Source: Phoronis australis (lineage: Eukaryota; Phoronida; Phoronidae). From it: a stretch of DNA of 64,000 nt. The notes below the pieces were generated by a model, which saw only the letters and a program-made list of their open reading frames with translations, searched no databases and was not told where the DNA came from. The translations under genes and the position numbers were made by a program. Location of the stretch: positions 513,326 through 577,325 of the forward strand of contig NMRA01000034.1 of NCBI GenBank assembly GCA_002633005.1. Direction: 5' to 3'. The first letter of the stretch is position 1. Every line of letters starts with the position of its first letter. Shown here in pieces: positions 49,801 through 59,300 of this stretch.

Positions 49801-51560
49801 TAGCTTTTTAGAAAGTTCCTGGACCCCATTGATTTACTTTTCTGTTATCATTCATTCCTTTATTGAGCACGTTAAGATGACAACCACCTGTGAACAAGTA
49901 TGTTTGACATGGTTGTTGAGTTATATAAGAAAAAGATCTGCACAGTAGCTGATTGTCTAGCTGTTGTCACCTGTCAGCCATCTGGCAATAGAATTTATTA
50001 AAAGAAAGAACTATTCTAAAAGTACAATGCTGTGATAATTGAAATGAGGTACTAGGCGACACTGGCAAAACAATTATAGTACAGTGAAATGAGGTACTAG
50101 GCGATGCTGGTCAAAAAATTATAGTACGGTGAAATGAGGTACTAGGCGATGCTGGTCAAAAAATTATAGTACGGTGAAATGAGGTACTAGGCGATGCTGG
50201 TAAAACAATTATGGTACTGTGAAATTTTCAAGGGATTCTAACATTGTTGTGAATGCCCAGAATTTCTCAAAACATTGTGGGGTGGTGCCAATGTTATAAA
50301 ATGTTATAAAACTAATAAACTTGTTTTTTCTGTGCTACTGAAAAAAAAAACAAATTAAGCTTGCACTTGTCTGCCTCCATTGTGTCCTTGATTGGTAACA
50401 TTTTACTGCAATAGCTTTAGAAGCACATGCATTCAAGTAATTCCACAAATGTATTCATGCTAAACAGACAACCGTTCAAAATCCATTCAGATGATAAAAG
50501 GAAGGCCCTTTCAGTTGCACCTCGTAGATATTTTATTTTCCAGAAGAAAAAGGCATTATAGTTAGTAGCCCTTGTCTGTCTAGTCCTATTTCGCACCATT
50601 TGGATGGTGTCTCCATTGCTTTATTCTCATATTGTTTTGCCATGTTCAATCACTACTTAGACTGCAGTTCTTAAAAAATAAAAATTTCGTTAAAATTTGT
50701 CCAACTTCGTCCTAGTTATGGCAACAACTAATGGAAATCAGACTTCGAAAAATAATGCGAAGTTTAGCTAATATTTTTGCTCTAAAATACTGACCATTTC
50801 CTAAAAAAGGTGCTCTCAAATTTTTTTGAAAACTACTCGCCTTAGTTCCAATTTGTTGAACAAAATCATGCCCTCGAGGTCACCCAAGGACTGGAAAATG
50901 TGCAACCATCAACAAAAATGGGGGTAGAAGCATCAACTGCAGCGGAAGAGCACTTTTCTAGTTATCAAGTGATCGTCATGAGGATGTGCGTGTGCTGTGA
51001 GCATTGCACCCATGTGCATCATTGCCACGAGACTTGAACGCGTGCTAATTTAAAGCCAATACCAATTCGTTTAAAAGTTATACAGTAAGAGTGCTGCTTC
51101 GGCAGATCAAAAATGGCGTTCATCAAAGAAAGGTAAAATTAGCGTGATGTGGTTTATTTTAGCCAAAAATAGTACCTCATAGTTCCATTCTGGACAGAAC
51201 CATTAAAAACGAGGAATGTTAACTTGTGTTATTCCCCAACTCAGGTTTTCGTGACCGTCACAAAATTAAATCGAAACATTTGACCCATGCCATTGTGTGG
51301 ATGTCCCAAGGTGTAAGTCATATTAACTAAACAGTGTTGAATATATCTTTAAATTGTTTACGTTAAGCGTAACACCTACACTGTGTATTAACAGTAATGC
51401 AATATTTCAGCTGTGGACGTGCCCTCCTTGCCGTGGTATATGTAACTGCAGTTTTTGTCGCAAGAAGAAAGGACAGTTTGCTACAGGGATACTCATCCAC
51501 CTGGCACGTGACAAGGGTTTCAAGGATGTCAACGAATACTTGCAGAGTTTTAAGATCTAA
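37829..51560 (+). CDS. CDCA7: CDCA7-type zinc-finger protein (cell division cycle-associated 7)
   Basis: Partner of the HELLS nucleosome remodeller; binds hemimethylated DNA and helps maintain CpG methylation. Coding exons: 37833-37898 (exon from 37829), 40446-40511, 41293-41463, 42439-42549, 43752-43895, 45351-45500, 51411-51560. All introns are GT-AG and, remarkably, all internal coding junctions are phase 0. Product 285 residues, shorter than human because the N-terminal part is reduced. In order: a helix [17 protein letters not shown] (known HELLS-contact type), a basic Ser/Arg region, an acidic stretch, an ITEEDL motif, then the cysteine-rich zf-4CXXC_R1 domain with [24 protein letters not shown] and [13 protein letters not shown]. 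The start ATG has an ideal gccATGg context and, via the inferred 5' exon, an in-frame TAA three codons upstream. Confidence 0.94.
37899..40445 (+). other. CDCA7 intron filled with a dispersed and tandem repeat
   Basis: 38280-40085 consists of members of one repeat family (separate entry). 37900-38280 shows nothing identifiable. Confidence 0.6.
38280..40085. repeat. Repeat family with tandem units of about 450 bp
   Basis: Recurring landmarks: cctagtggcaattttattt near 38375, 39125, 39578 and 40022, the ttttcatgaaatttgg block, ggcacctattagtg near 39207 and 39658, and tctatcaaccaaaccgctc near 39318 and 39772. Unit length is about 443-454 bp. The segment near 38920 has a hairpin ccacatatttatatgtgg and a gtccagcgtccgctgctcta block that recurs inverted at 61390-61605. 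Confidence 0.8.
40446..40511 (+). CDS. CDCA7: CDCA7 exon: conserved helix
   Basis: Acceptor tctag ends at 40445 and donor gtacgg starts at 40512. It encodes [20 protein letters not shown] then SK. A second possible acceptor ag at 40448-40449 would break the frame. The first one gives [10 protein letters not shown], matching the AMLAKLMSEL segment of vertebrate CDCA7. Confidence 0.92.
40512..41292 (+). other. CDCA7 intron
   Basis: No exon or recognised repeat. Confidence 0.55.
41293..41463 (+). CDS. CDCA7: CDCA7 exon: basic Ser/Arg-rich region
   Basis: Acceptor ttttcag ends at 41292 and donor gttagt starts at 41464. 57 codons starting [20 protein letters not shown], then Ser/Thr-rich. The RRNPxR motif matches vertebrate CDCA7 in the same relative place. 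Likely disordered and nuclear-targeting. Confidence 0.92.
41464..42438 (+). other. CDCA7 intron
   Basis: No exon or recognised repeat. Confidence 0.55.
42439..42549 (+). CDS. CDCA7: CDCA7 exon: acidic region
   Basis: Acceptor ttgcag ends at 42438 and donor gtaatt starts at 42550. It encodes [20 protein letters not shown], then an acidic tail ending [10 protein letters not shown]. Phase 0 both ends. Confidence 0.9.
42550..43751 (+). other. CDCA7 intron with a tRNA-SINE
   Basis: Contains the SINE at 43190-43335, otherwise no identifiable content. Confidence 0.55.
43190..43335 (-). repeat. tRNA-derived SINE, family 2, copy 2
   Basis: On minus: A box tggctcagtgg, then ggactcccatttgggaaacc, a B-box-like ggatttgagtcc, and the body shared with 18118-18295 (gctgacaatcgtgcattg, gtctcctactactctgaga). 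Confidence 0.7.
43752..43895 (+). CDS. CDCA7: CDCA7 exon: ITEED region
   Basis: Acceptor tttcag ends at 43751 and donor gtaagt starts at 43896. It encodes [20 protein letters not shown], then [20 protein letters not shown] and DSYD. Corresponds to the PVEEITEEEL....REKIYNR stretch just before the zinc-binding domain. Confidence 0.94.
43896..45350 (+). other. CDCA7 intron
   Basis: No exon or repeat I can name. Confidence 0.5.
45351..45500 (+). CDS. CDCA7: CDCA7 exon: first half of the cysteine-rich domain
   Basis: Acceptor ttttcag ends at 45350 and donor gtaagt starts at 45501. It encodes [20 protein letters not shown], then [20 protein letters not shown]. Cysteines and the Arg/Gly residues characteristic of class I CDCA7 proteins appear intact. 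Confidence 0.97.
48003..48353 (-). pseudogene. Kolobok transposase fragment, copy 2
   Basis: Reads [20 protein letters not shown] and then [19 protein letters not shown] followed by [10 protein letters not shown], a Cys-x2-Cys motif as in THAP-type transposases. Better preserved than copy 1, but truncated and followed by unrelated sequence. Confidence 0.65.
48644..49232. mobile_element. piggyBac-like MITE nested in the Kolobok element (589 bp)
   Basis: TTAA at 48640-48643 and 49233-49236. Termini are a perfect 12-bp inverted repeat cccttatcctgc. The same stretch is absent from Kolobok copy 1 at the matching position. TTAA plus a CCCTT-type terminus points to piggyBac transposase. No transposase coding inside. 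Confidence 0.85.
49237..49387 (-). pseudogene. THAP zinc-finger fragment, copy 2
   Basis: Begins [16 protein letters not shown] and continues [20 protein letters not shown]-like Cys and F-P...W pattern. The reading frame runs into the nested piggyBac-like MITE and ends there. Confidence 0.75.
50041..50225. repeat. Minisatellite, 45-bp unit, four copies
   Basis: Units start at 50041, 50086, 50131 and 50176, each gaaatgaggtactaggcgat followed by an attatagtacggt-type end. Copies 2 and 3 are nearly identical; 1 and 4 differ by several substitutions. Confidence 0.95.
51411..51560 (+). CDS. CDCA7: CDCA7 terminal exon
   Basis: Acceptor tttcag ends at 51410. It encodes [20 protein letters not shown], then [17 protein letters not shown] and a final EYLQSFKI with a TAA stop. 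Matches [20 protein letters not shown].xATG of CDCA7 proteins. It completes the zinc-binding domain. Confidence 0.97.
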   Translation: MWTCPPCRGICNCSFCRKKKGQFATGILIHLARDKGFKDVNEYLQSFKI

Positions 51561-53233
51561 ACATCACTATAACAAGACAGTTGCTGCGAAGCTATATGTG
51601 CTCGTCCATCTGCTAATAGACAGCAGTTCCACCATTTTTGTTGTGAACGTAGTTGACTATTGTACACATGCACGCATGTTAGGACTTAGTTTTTCTGACA
51701 CTCTCGCGTTGGGAAATGTAACAGAAATTATTTTTAATATTTTGTGACTGGAACTGCCTGACTTCATTACATTTTGTTATCACTTGATGTTCACTAATTG
51801 GGATGAGTGGCAGCTAATCATTTCCTGTAAAAATTACCTGTAACTTCTGAGTTAAGCATCAATCAAGTTGTGTCACATGTACTTTACAGCTGTCGCAAAG
51901 CAACATGGGTCCACTTGTCAGCACTTCCAGCAAATTAATTTTTAGTTAATCTTTCTAAATTTGAAAGTATTGGGTCTTAGTTATTAATGGCCCACATTGC
52001 AGAATTTTTAAAGCAGCTACTACATTTTATTACAAACTGGTGGAGGACTTAATTTTTTGCATTAAAAAATTGTAAAATGTACCTTACATTAGTTTGATTT
52101 ACTAGTCATTCATTATTGTATTTTGTAATCTGTTTAATATGTTAAGCTATGATTAAAGTGTTAGAGTTAACTGACCTTTTTCAGGGTTATTGTTAGTATT
52201 TGCAATGGATGTTTTAAAAATAAATTTTACTACTTTCTTAAGACTGTCACAATTTGTGCATGACCACAAAGTTTTATAAGTAAACAGGACATTCTTGACA
52301 TTACTATGCATCAAAGTGACAACGTGGAATACAATCACCTGTGCATTTTTGTGAGATTGACCTCATTTTCATTCTGACAAAATGCCAGTGACCCACTAAT
52401 GAGTTTTTTAAAAAAGTATTGCAAGGTGTGGCAAACCATGTACCATTGATACAACACAAATGGGTTCAATAAGGTGACTGCAAGTGCGGGAAGATGGCGC
52501 CACAGGATCCAATTAATTCTTAGTTTTAACGAACGAAGCCGATGATCGGACTAGTTTTCCCATTCAGTGCCACTGAACGAACTCTTGAATTCGATATCAC
52601 TGGAAATGTCATTTTTAGTTTGAGAAGCATTTTATGGTCAGCTCGTGGGAGCTAACAGATGAAATGAACTCCATATATTTATTGCTCTTATTTGTAACAA
52701 AAATGCTCAAGAAATTTGCTCTAGTTAATTCCATAATTATGAATTATTGTTCAACTCTTGAAGCTGCATTTCTCTCAGTTTAGCTGGCTTAAAACGAAAA
52801 CTGAATCGCCTTTATTCTTATAAAAGCGTTCCTTACCATGATGGGACTTTTTTGTTAACAAGAAGAACATACCCTCGACAGGTCAAGAAACGTATCGGAA
52901 ATTTGACTTAACTGAGGTGGGCCAACCTTGAAATTTGAAAACGGCGAGCTGGGAGTTCCATTCATAGATATGTCATATGACACTGACCGTTTGCAGAGTA
53001 AATCACAAATCAGCTGTTGGTTTGGGCTCTTCAATTAAGAACTCAAAATGTATAATATTCAAATTAACAGCTTAAGTGGGAAAATGCAGCTTTTACTGGC
53101 CCAATTTGCATACTAGAGTCGCTTGTTTCTTGGAACTCCGTTACAACAATCTGGAAGTATGTCGCATGTGATTGCATTTTGTCCATCATTGAGCTAAGCA
53201 TGTCCATTTCAAGCCACTGCTCCCGTAGGCACC
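51561..53233. other. Convergent intergenic region CDCA7/CCDC93
   Basis: Contains the 3' UTRs of both genes. Candidate signals: AATAAA on plus at 52219-52224 for CDCA7, and AATAAA on minus at 52811-52816 for CCDC93 (also 52678-52683). Nothing else identified. Confidence 0.5.
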
Positions 53234-53392
53234 TCAGCCTTTCACTTTGGATAACAGGATTTCATTCCTGCGACACTCCTCCTTAAACTCTTTGACTGTC
53301 TTGAAGTACACTCTCTGTTTCTCTACCATGTCCAAGTGCTCATCATTCAATTGGTCCCGCCTACTTTTTTCCTGCTGTTTCTTTTTCTCCAG
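53234..53392 (-). CDS. CCDC93: CCDC93 terminal exon
   Basis: On minus, acceptor atttcag, then [40 protein letters not shown] and [10 protein letters not shown] with a TGA stop. 53 codons. Coiled coil; ends a few residues shorter than human. Confidence 0.95.
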   Translation of the reverse strand: MEKKKQQEKSRRDQLNDEHLDMVEKQRVYFKTVKEFKEECRRNEILLSKVKG

Positions 53393-56300
53393 CTGAAATA
53401 TAGACAAACTTATGACCCGAAATTTGAACTTTCAACAGGACAACCACGAATAACAAACATTGTCACGAAATGCAAGTTGAAAAGAGGAAAAATTCTCCAG
53501 TTTGGGACTCGCATTGAAAAACTAATAATTTTGCTCAAGGTAGGAGCTTGTCCCCAATTTTAGAAACATATCATTCGCCAGCCAAAGTTCAAGAATTGGG
53601 AAGAATGACAAACAATCATTCAAATCTATGTTATTCACCATAGCAACACTTGGAAATATTTCATCGATGACCGCACTATTTTTGACGATTTAATAAAAAC
53701 TGCCAAGTCTATTTCTATACTTTTTTGATACAAAGTGCAGTGTCCAAAATTTGAGAAATATGACGAACACCAAAATCATCGTGTCTTTATCTTCAGAATC
53801 AAGAAAAGTCAATCTTGACATGAAATTCTGTGTCCCAAACTGGAGAAATTTTACTGTACATATTAGGACACCAGCTAATGTTGCACACTGGAAATAATTT
53901 ATATAGCTTTTATTCTTACAAAATGTCAAAAACTTGCATGGGGACAGTTCACAATTTACAGCAATTCCACGTACGTACAAAATGAACACTTCCAGCAGAA
54001 AAGATCCTGACAAACGTGAGACTTACAACTATTTATTAAAAAAGTAGAACTGCGGTAACAATATCAGTCTGTCAACATGTCTCGCTAGGGTTGCAGATTA
54101 AATAACAATACCACATAAACACAAAACACGGACATAACTGAAAAAAGTGGGTAAATTACAATGGAAATGTAGTAAGGCTGCACTGGAGAAGTGACCGAAC
54201 TGACTGAGAAAACAAACAGTTCCTCATTAAAAGACCACCTGAGCTATTAGTATTGTATAAATCCTAACCAAACCATTAACACAAACCTTGGCTCTGTTTT
54301 GCTTTATTCCATCAACAATCTGTTCAAATTGCTTCAGAAACTGTTCCCTTCCGGTGGCGTTAGACATTGCCCTGAGAAGATATAAATACCAAATCTTGAG
54401 AAACCTTTCCCATAACAATAATTGACCTATCGCAAGCTCTGCCCCTTGTGAAACGTCAACAAATAAACAATAAGTTTTACCCGGTAACGTGTTGTTTGTC
54501 GGGTAAAATGGCGACTTGGAAACGAAAGTGTGTCAAGAAAGCTGTGTTCTCATTGGTCACTTAAGTCATCACACAAAGTCCTGGCGATAGGTCAATTATG
54601 TTACAGAACCGAACTCTGTACCAGCACCAAGTACTGGGAGACGTTTGACAGAAAAGTCTTCAGCCTTATGGAAGTATAAAACAATTTCTGTTTGATCCAC
54701 TTTCAGTTTCTGGTGCGGGCCACGACGGGCTAAGTTAACAAACACGAAACAAAATTGATTTCCATTTTGGGCTTGGAGGTTGTAGCTAGTCCACATAGAG
54801 GCTTAAGTGTCGTTTACGCTAAAAAAGTTGACACGGATCAGCTGACATGGAACGAGTTGTTCCAACGCAAGTATGTGAGTAAACGGGACTGAACTGGAGC
54901 AAAGTGACACCATGGTGACAACTTTTGCCACCCGTTTGTGAGGTAGAGCAATTTGCACTAGAACATCTTGCTCCGTGTCAATTATGTGTCTAAATGCAAA
55001 ACTGGGGTAAGGCAGAAAGGATCGTCTCTACTGCGCTTGTGTAATGACCTAAATACAGGTTCGCTGTCTCTTCAACTCCCGTCATTTGTAAACCTGCGCA
55101 TGTGTGATCCACTCTCCAGCCTACAATTTCCATCTTGCCACAGTTATTGAGTTGTGTGTGTGAACGGATGCTTGACACCGATCAGTTTGCTCCGTGTCAG
55201 TTGCACCGGGCCAAAAGTTGATGTCTAAACGGGACTTTACAATTTCGGGAATGGTTGTAAATCACGAGTGGCGTTCACACACAGGCCTTTCGAAATTGAC
55301 ATGCAAGGTCAGTGAAAGCAGTTCTTTGTGAAACCTCCTAAGTCATACAACTGTTCCAGTTGGACTGGATAAGTAAACACAGATTAACAAAAAGTTTATT
55401 ATCCTGGCTGAGAAGATAGTTGTTTTATTACCCCCTCATGGATAGTTGAATATCCAAGCCCAGAATGCACTCGCAGACAAAATAGCAATGTTGGACTTTT
55501 GTATGTAAATACTTGGAATATCTCACGGGACAGCAATGCTGATAGCAATCATGATTAAAGAAGACACATTTCATTGCTTTAAAGTCTCAGTCCAAGTTAC
55601 ATGTAAACTGCAGGTGGCGTTGCACATTTGCACACAAAATACTCTATCACCACATAGTGACAGCAAATATCAACAATATCGGAAATAGAGGAGGATGTTG
55701 CCAAGAGAAAAATCAATACAAAAGTCAAGCTGCATTGCAGTGCAATTACTCCAACTATTTTTGTTTTTAATTGCCATTTTCCCCCTACTCTGAACCGAAA
55801 TAAGAAAATCACCAAATCTTGACAGATTCACGGAAACAACATATTTCCCGTCACGACTGCAAGTAGCTCAGAGGAAAGGATTTTGTAATCACCTGTGACT
55901 GATAAAGCCGGTTAATTTTGGAAGGGTTGATCAACAGAGGAGCTTTTGACAGTCTATTACAATTTCATTTACCAATGTCGTGACTGAGATTATGACCAAC
56001 CATCACAATGTGAAACAGTTTCAGACATATTTTGAGTTGTAAAGGAAAAACAAAATGTTTCTTATATATATTCATCGTACCCACTCAAGCAGTGTTTTCA
56101 TATTTCAGGAGATTCTCTTGATATTTTTTCGTTTCCACAAGGTTATTTTCCCACAAAAAGGTAGAGCATGCAGTAATTTTTGCTAACGATTGTCTGAGTG
56201 CATGATCTACTAAATAAACTTTTCCTCCCATTACTCTCTATTCTCGATCACAAGGAAAGACACTCTGATCATGAATTAGGCTTTTGCCCATGCAACCAAC

Positions 56301-59300
56301 ATGCTAGACTAGTACCTTGGCAGAGACTAGATGGCTCTGATCTATTCTTGCTCATAATTGGTTGAAAAAAACTTGTCCAATGTCTTAGAAATGAAAGGCT
56401 GACCCTCCCAACCAGGGCACAGATTAGTCCCCTTATCACAATATGCTCATTTGCTTTTAATTCCAGCTGGGTAATAGTGACACATTTATGATCTCATTGT
56501 ATAATTGTATACTGTTCTGGTGCTGGTTCCTAGTAGAAGCGCAACACTGAAGCGATACCTATTAGACAAGTCAACTCGCACGACTTTCCAAGTAAAGAAG
56601 TGACTAAAGTCAGGAACTCGAATGTATTTTCGGCTTGCATGAACCGGACTGTGCGCCAGAGGCTGGAACAAGGCTACCAGTATGAAGGAGAATTCTGGGC
56701 AATTTTGTATTCAATACTTTTGGAGCATACAATAGGAACCACGATTTTGGCACATCGATGCACAACACATTGGTCAACAGGAGGTGCTCCCTTTTCAAAA
56801 AAGTCTGTGCTCTTAAGTGGTACATAGATCATTGTGATGTGATATTTAGCCATTTTCAATATAATGGCAATATAATGAAATACGCCTTGTTACAAGATGG
56901 CCAGTAGATGGAGTAACTGATGGACAGCACTTTGTGCTCTTGTACGGAGGTTTAATACAATAAGATTTCCCAGCATTTTTTACCAGTTCTGTGCAACTAG
57001 CATGTCTTCAAACTGTCACTGTTGTGGTATAGGATAATCAAGGAATCCACACGGAAATATACAATGTCTCAAAATGTCTCTAGAATGCAAAAGAAAATTG
57101 TGTGGCATCCCTGTCAACTCCACCCACCTTCCACACAAAAATTAGAAATTGGGCCAACACTTAAAGAGTCAGGTCTAGCAATCCTTATCGTATGTACAAA
57201 AGTTAAGTAGGACTATTGTATAAACAGTGCCCATCACAATGACCTCTGTTGCCCAGTACACAAACTAAGAAACCAATACAGTCATGAAAGAAAACATCTT
57301 CATAATATCTGCTATTCAGATCACAACCACTACGGCTTATTCAGAGTCAGTAGCTTGGGAATGTATTGTTAGCACCTAATGAAACTGATCAAAATCAGCA
57401 CCGCAAAACGTACTGCTCAAAGTTGTCATGGATAGAGTTGAGCAGGTTCACTTCCTTGTTCAGATACAACTTGGTGTCGTCGAGAGTGTTATACAACGTG
57501 TAAAACTGCTTTGTCTCCTTGTGAGTGGCAGCGACTGAAAAGAACAAATACGAAATACAACTGAAAAGATCAGGCATAACAGCGGGAATAAACTCGAACA
57601 AACCGAAGCTGAATCTTTACTTTTCATTAGGAGCTACCCTATTCAAAACTGAATGAATTCTATACGGGGATTAAGTTCAGTTAGATAAGCACTTTTAAAT
57701 GGGGTGGTTAGGTACACAAGCCCAGTCAGCCTTGGCCTGGTGACTTAGAGTAGGGAGGACAACGTTTTTTAATTTTTTTTTACAATACCCATGTGTCATA
57801 CATTTTTGAAAAGCCCTTGGTGTGACAAATGAAATGGTGCAAAAATCAGAAAAATTGGATAAGCGGTTAATGAGAAAATGGCCGTTGAAACGCGACAATT
57901 ATGCGTAAAATATCTGCCTTTTTACATAATTTCGTAAAAAATAAAAGAATATACATGTGCTGCATATAAAAAGATTCGTCTCATTGAGACAAACATGGTG
58001 GTGTGTATTATATTAAATTTGGATCGATTTCTACAGAGATATTGCTGTTTAAGTGTGTTGTTAGCATGTAGAACAGGCATCATGTTTGATGAAAACAATG
58101 GATTACACAGCTTAAAAGGTAAAGAGCAAAGATTCCACATCAGCTCAGAAGTAAATACATTTGAGCTAGGAGGAAATTTCACATCAAATCACAAGATCAC
58201 ATTGGTGGATTTGTGGGGGGCAAGGGGGCCTGGCCCGTGGCCCCCCTAAAACTCCCAATTCATTTGGCAGTTTGAGGATGCAAATATCTTACGGGTAAAA
58301 TCCTGCGTAATACTCTGCCCTGCCACCCCTCCTATCTAAAAAGATCTGCCCCTGAATACTACTACATGGGCAACACATCATTGCCTGACAGTGACAGGGG
58401 GCTGGTGGAGACTATAGCTCCCCCACTTTTTTCAGTACTGCCACCCATGTACTATTAGATCGTATCATGGCAAAAAACATCAGAAAGTACACAAAAGACC
58501 ATTTGGGTAAACATATCACTCTTAACATGAAGGATTTCATCATTTACGCGACAAAAACTTTGTAACAACTTTATTCGAACGGTGAAGTTGCGATGCCATT
58601 GAACTTCAACGTAGCCGCTGGTGGCGCTCACATGCGGCGACTTAGTGAACTAACGACTGCTATTTGAAAAGTGCCAATGCGCAGCAGTTTGACAGAATTT
58701 CTGAAAATGAAATAATTACCAATTAAAAGAGTGATAAATTCCTCATCTAAAAATCGGGGGGGCATATTGCGCAACTGGAAAAACATCGATCTCCCGACCG
58801 ACCAAAATTAGGTCTTCCGGACGATCGAAAACTCGCTATGAAAACTTGGCCTTGACTTCGAGAAAACAACTTGAGGAGATGCGCACGCATCTAAACTACA
58901 TCCTGTCCAAATTTCATGTTTGTATTTGAGAGTATAGTGCTCTTTTGGATAGGAGGAACAAGAGGTACTTTTTCGAAAGTTGATCGCATGGCGGAAAATC
59001 ATGCGCTGAAAAAAGCTTACAAAAAAATGATTTATCAGCGATGATTTGAGACAAAAAGATTACAAACTTACAAATAAAGACTAAGGTAACAATTTATAAC
59101 ACAAAATTGTCTTAAAGTTAACTTTGAAGTCAGAAATCGGGTAATTTACCGATGTGGGTTTTACACGGAGGCAGATATGGAGCACCGTGACCTACTTTTT
59201 GATTGTCCTCCCTACTTAGAGTACCCAACAAAGAAACAGCAGTTGCAGTGCACGAGTTTCTCTTTTATTCTGTTGCTGCTATCCGATTTTTGTCATACAA

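Larger units (their letters stand above)
45501..51410 (+). other. Large CDCA7 intron with nested transposons
   Basis: 5.9 kb. Holds the SINE/Kolobok/piggyBac-like nest at about 47558-49730 and a 45-bp minisatellite at 50041-50225. A short open stretch at 47015-47215 (acidic, [11 protein letters not shown] start) has no recognisable homology. Other parts are AT-rich. Confidence 0.55.
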
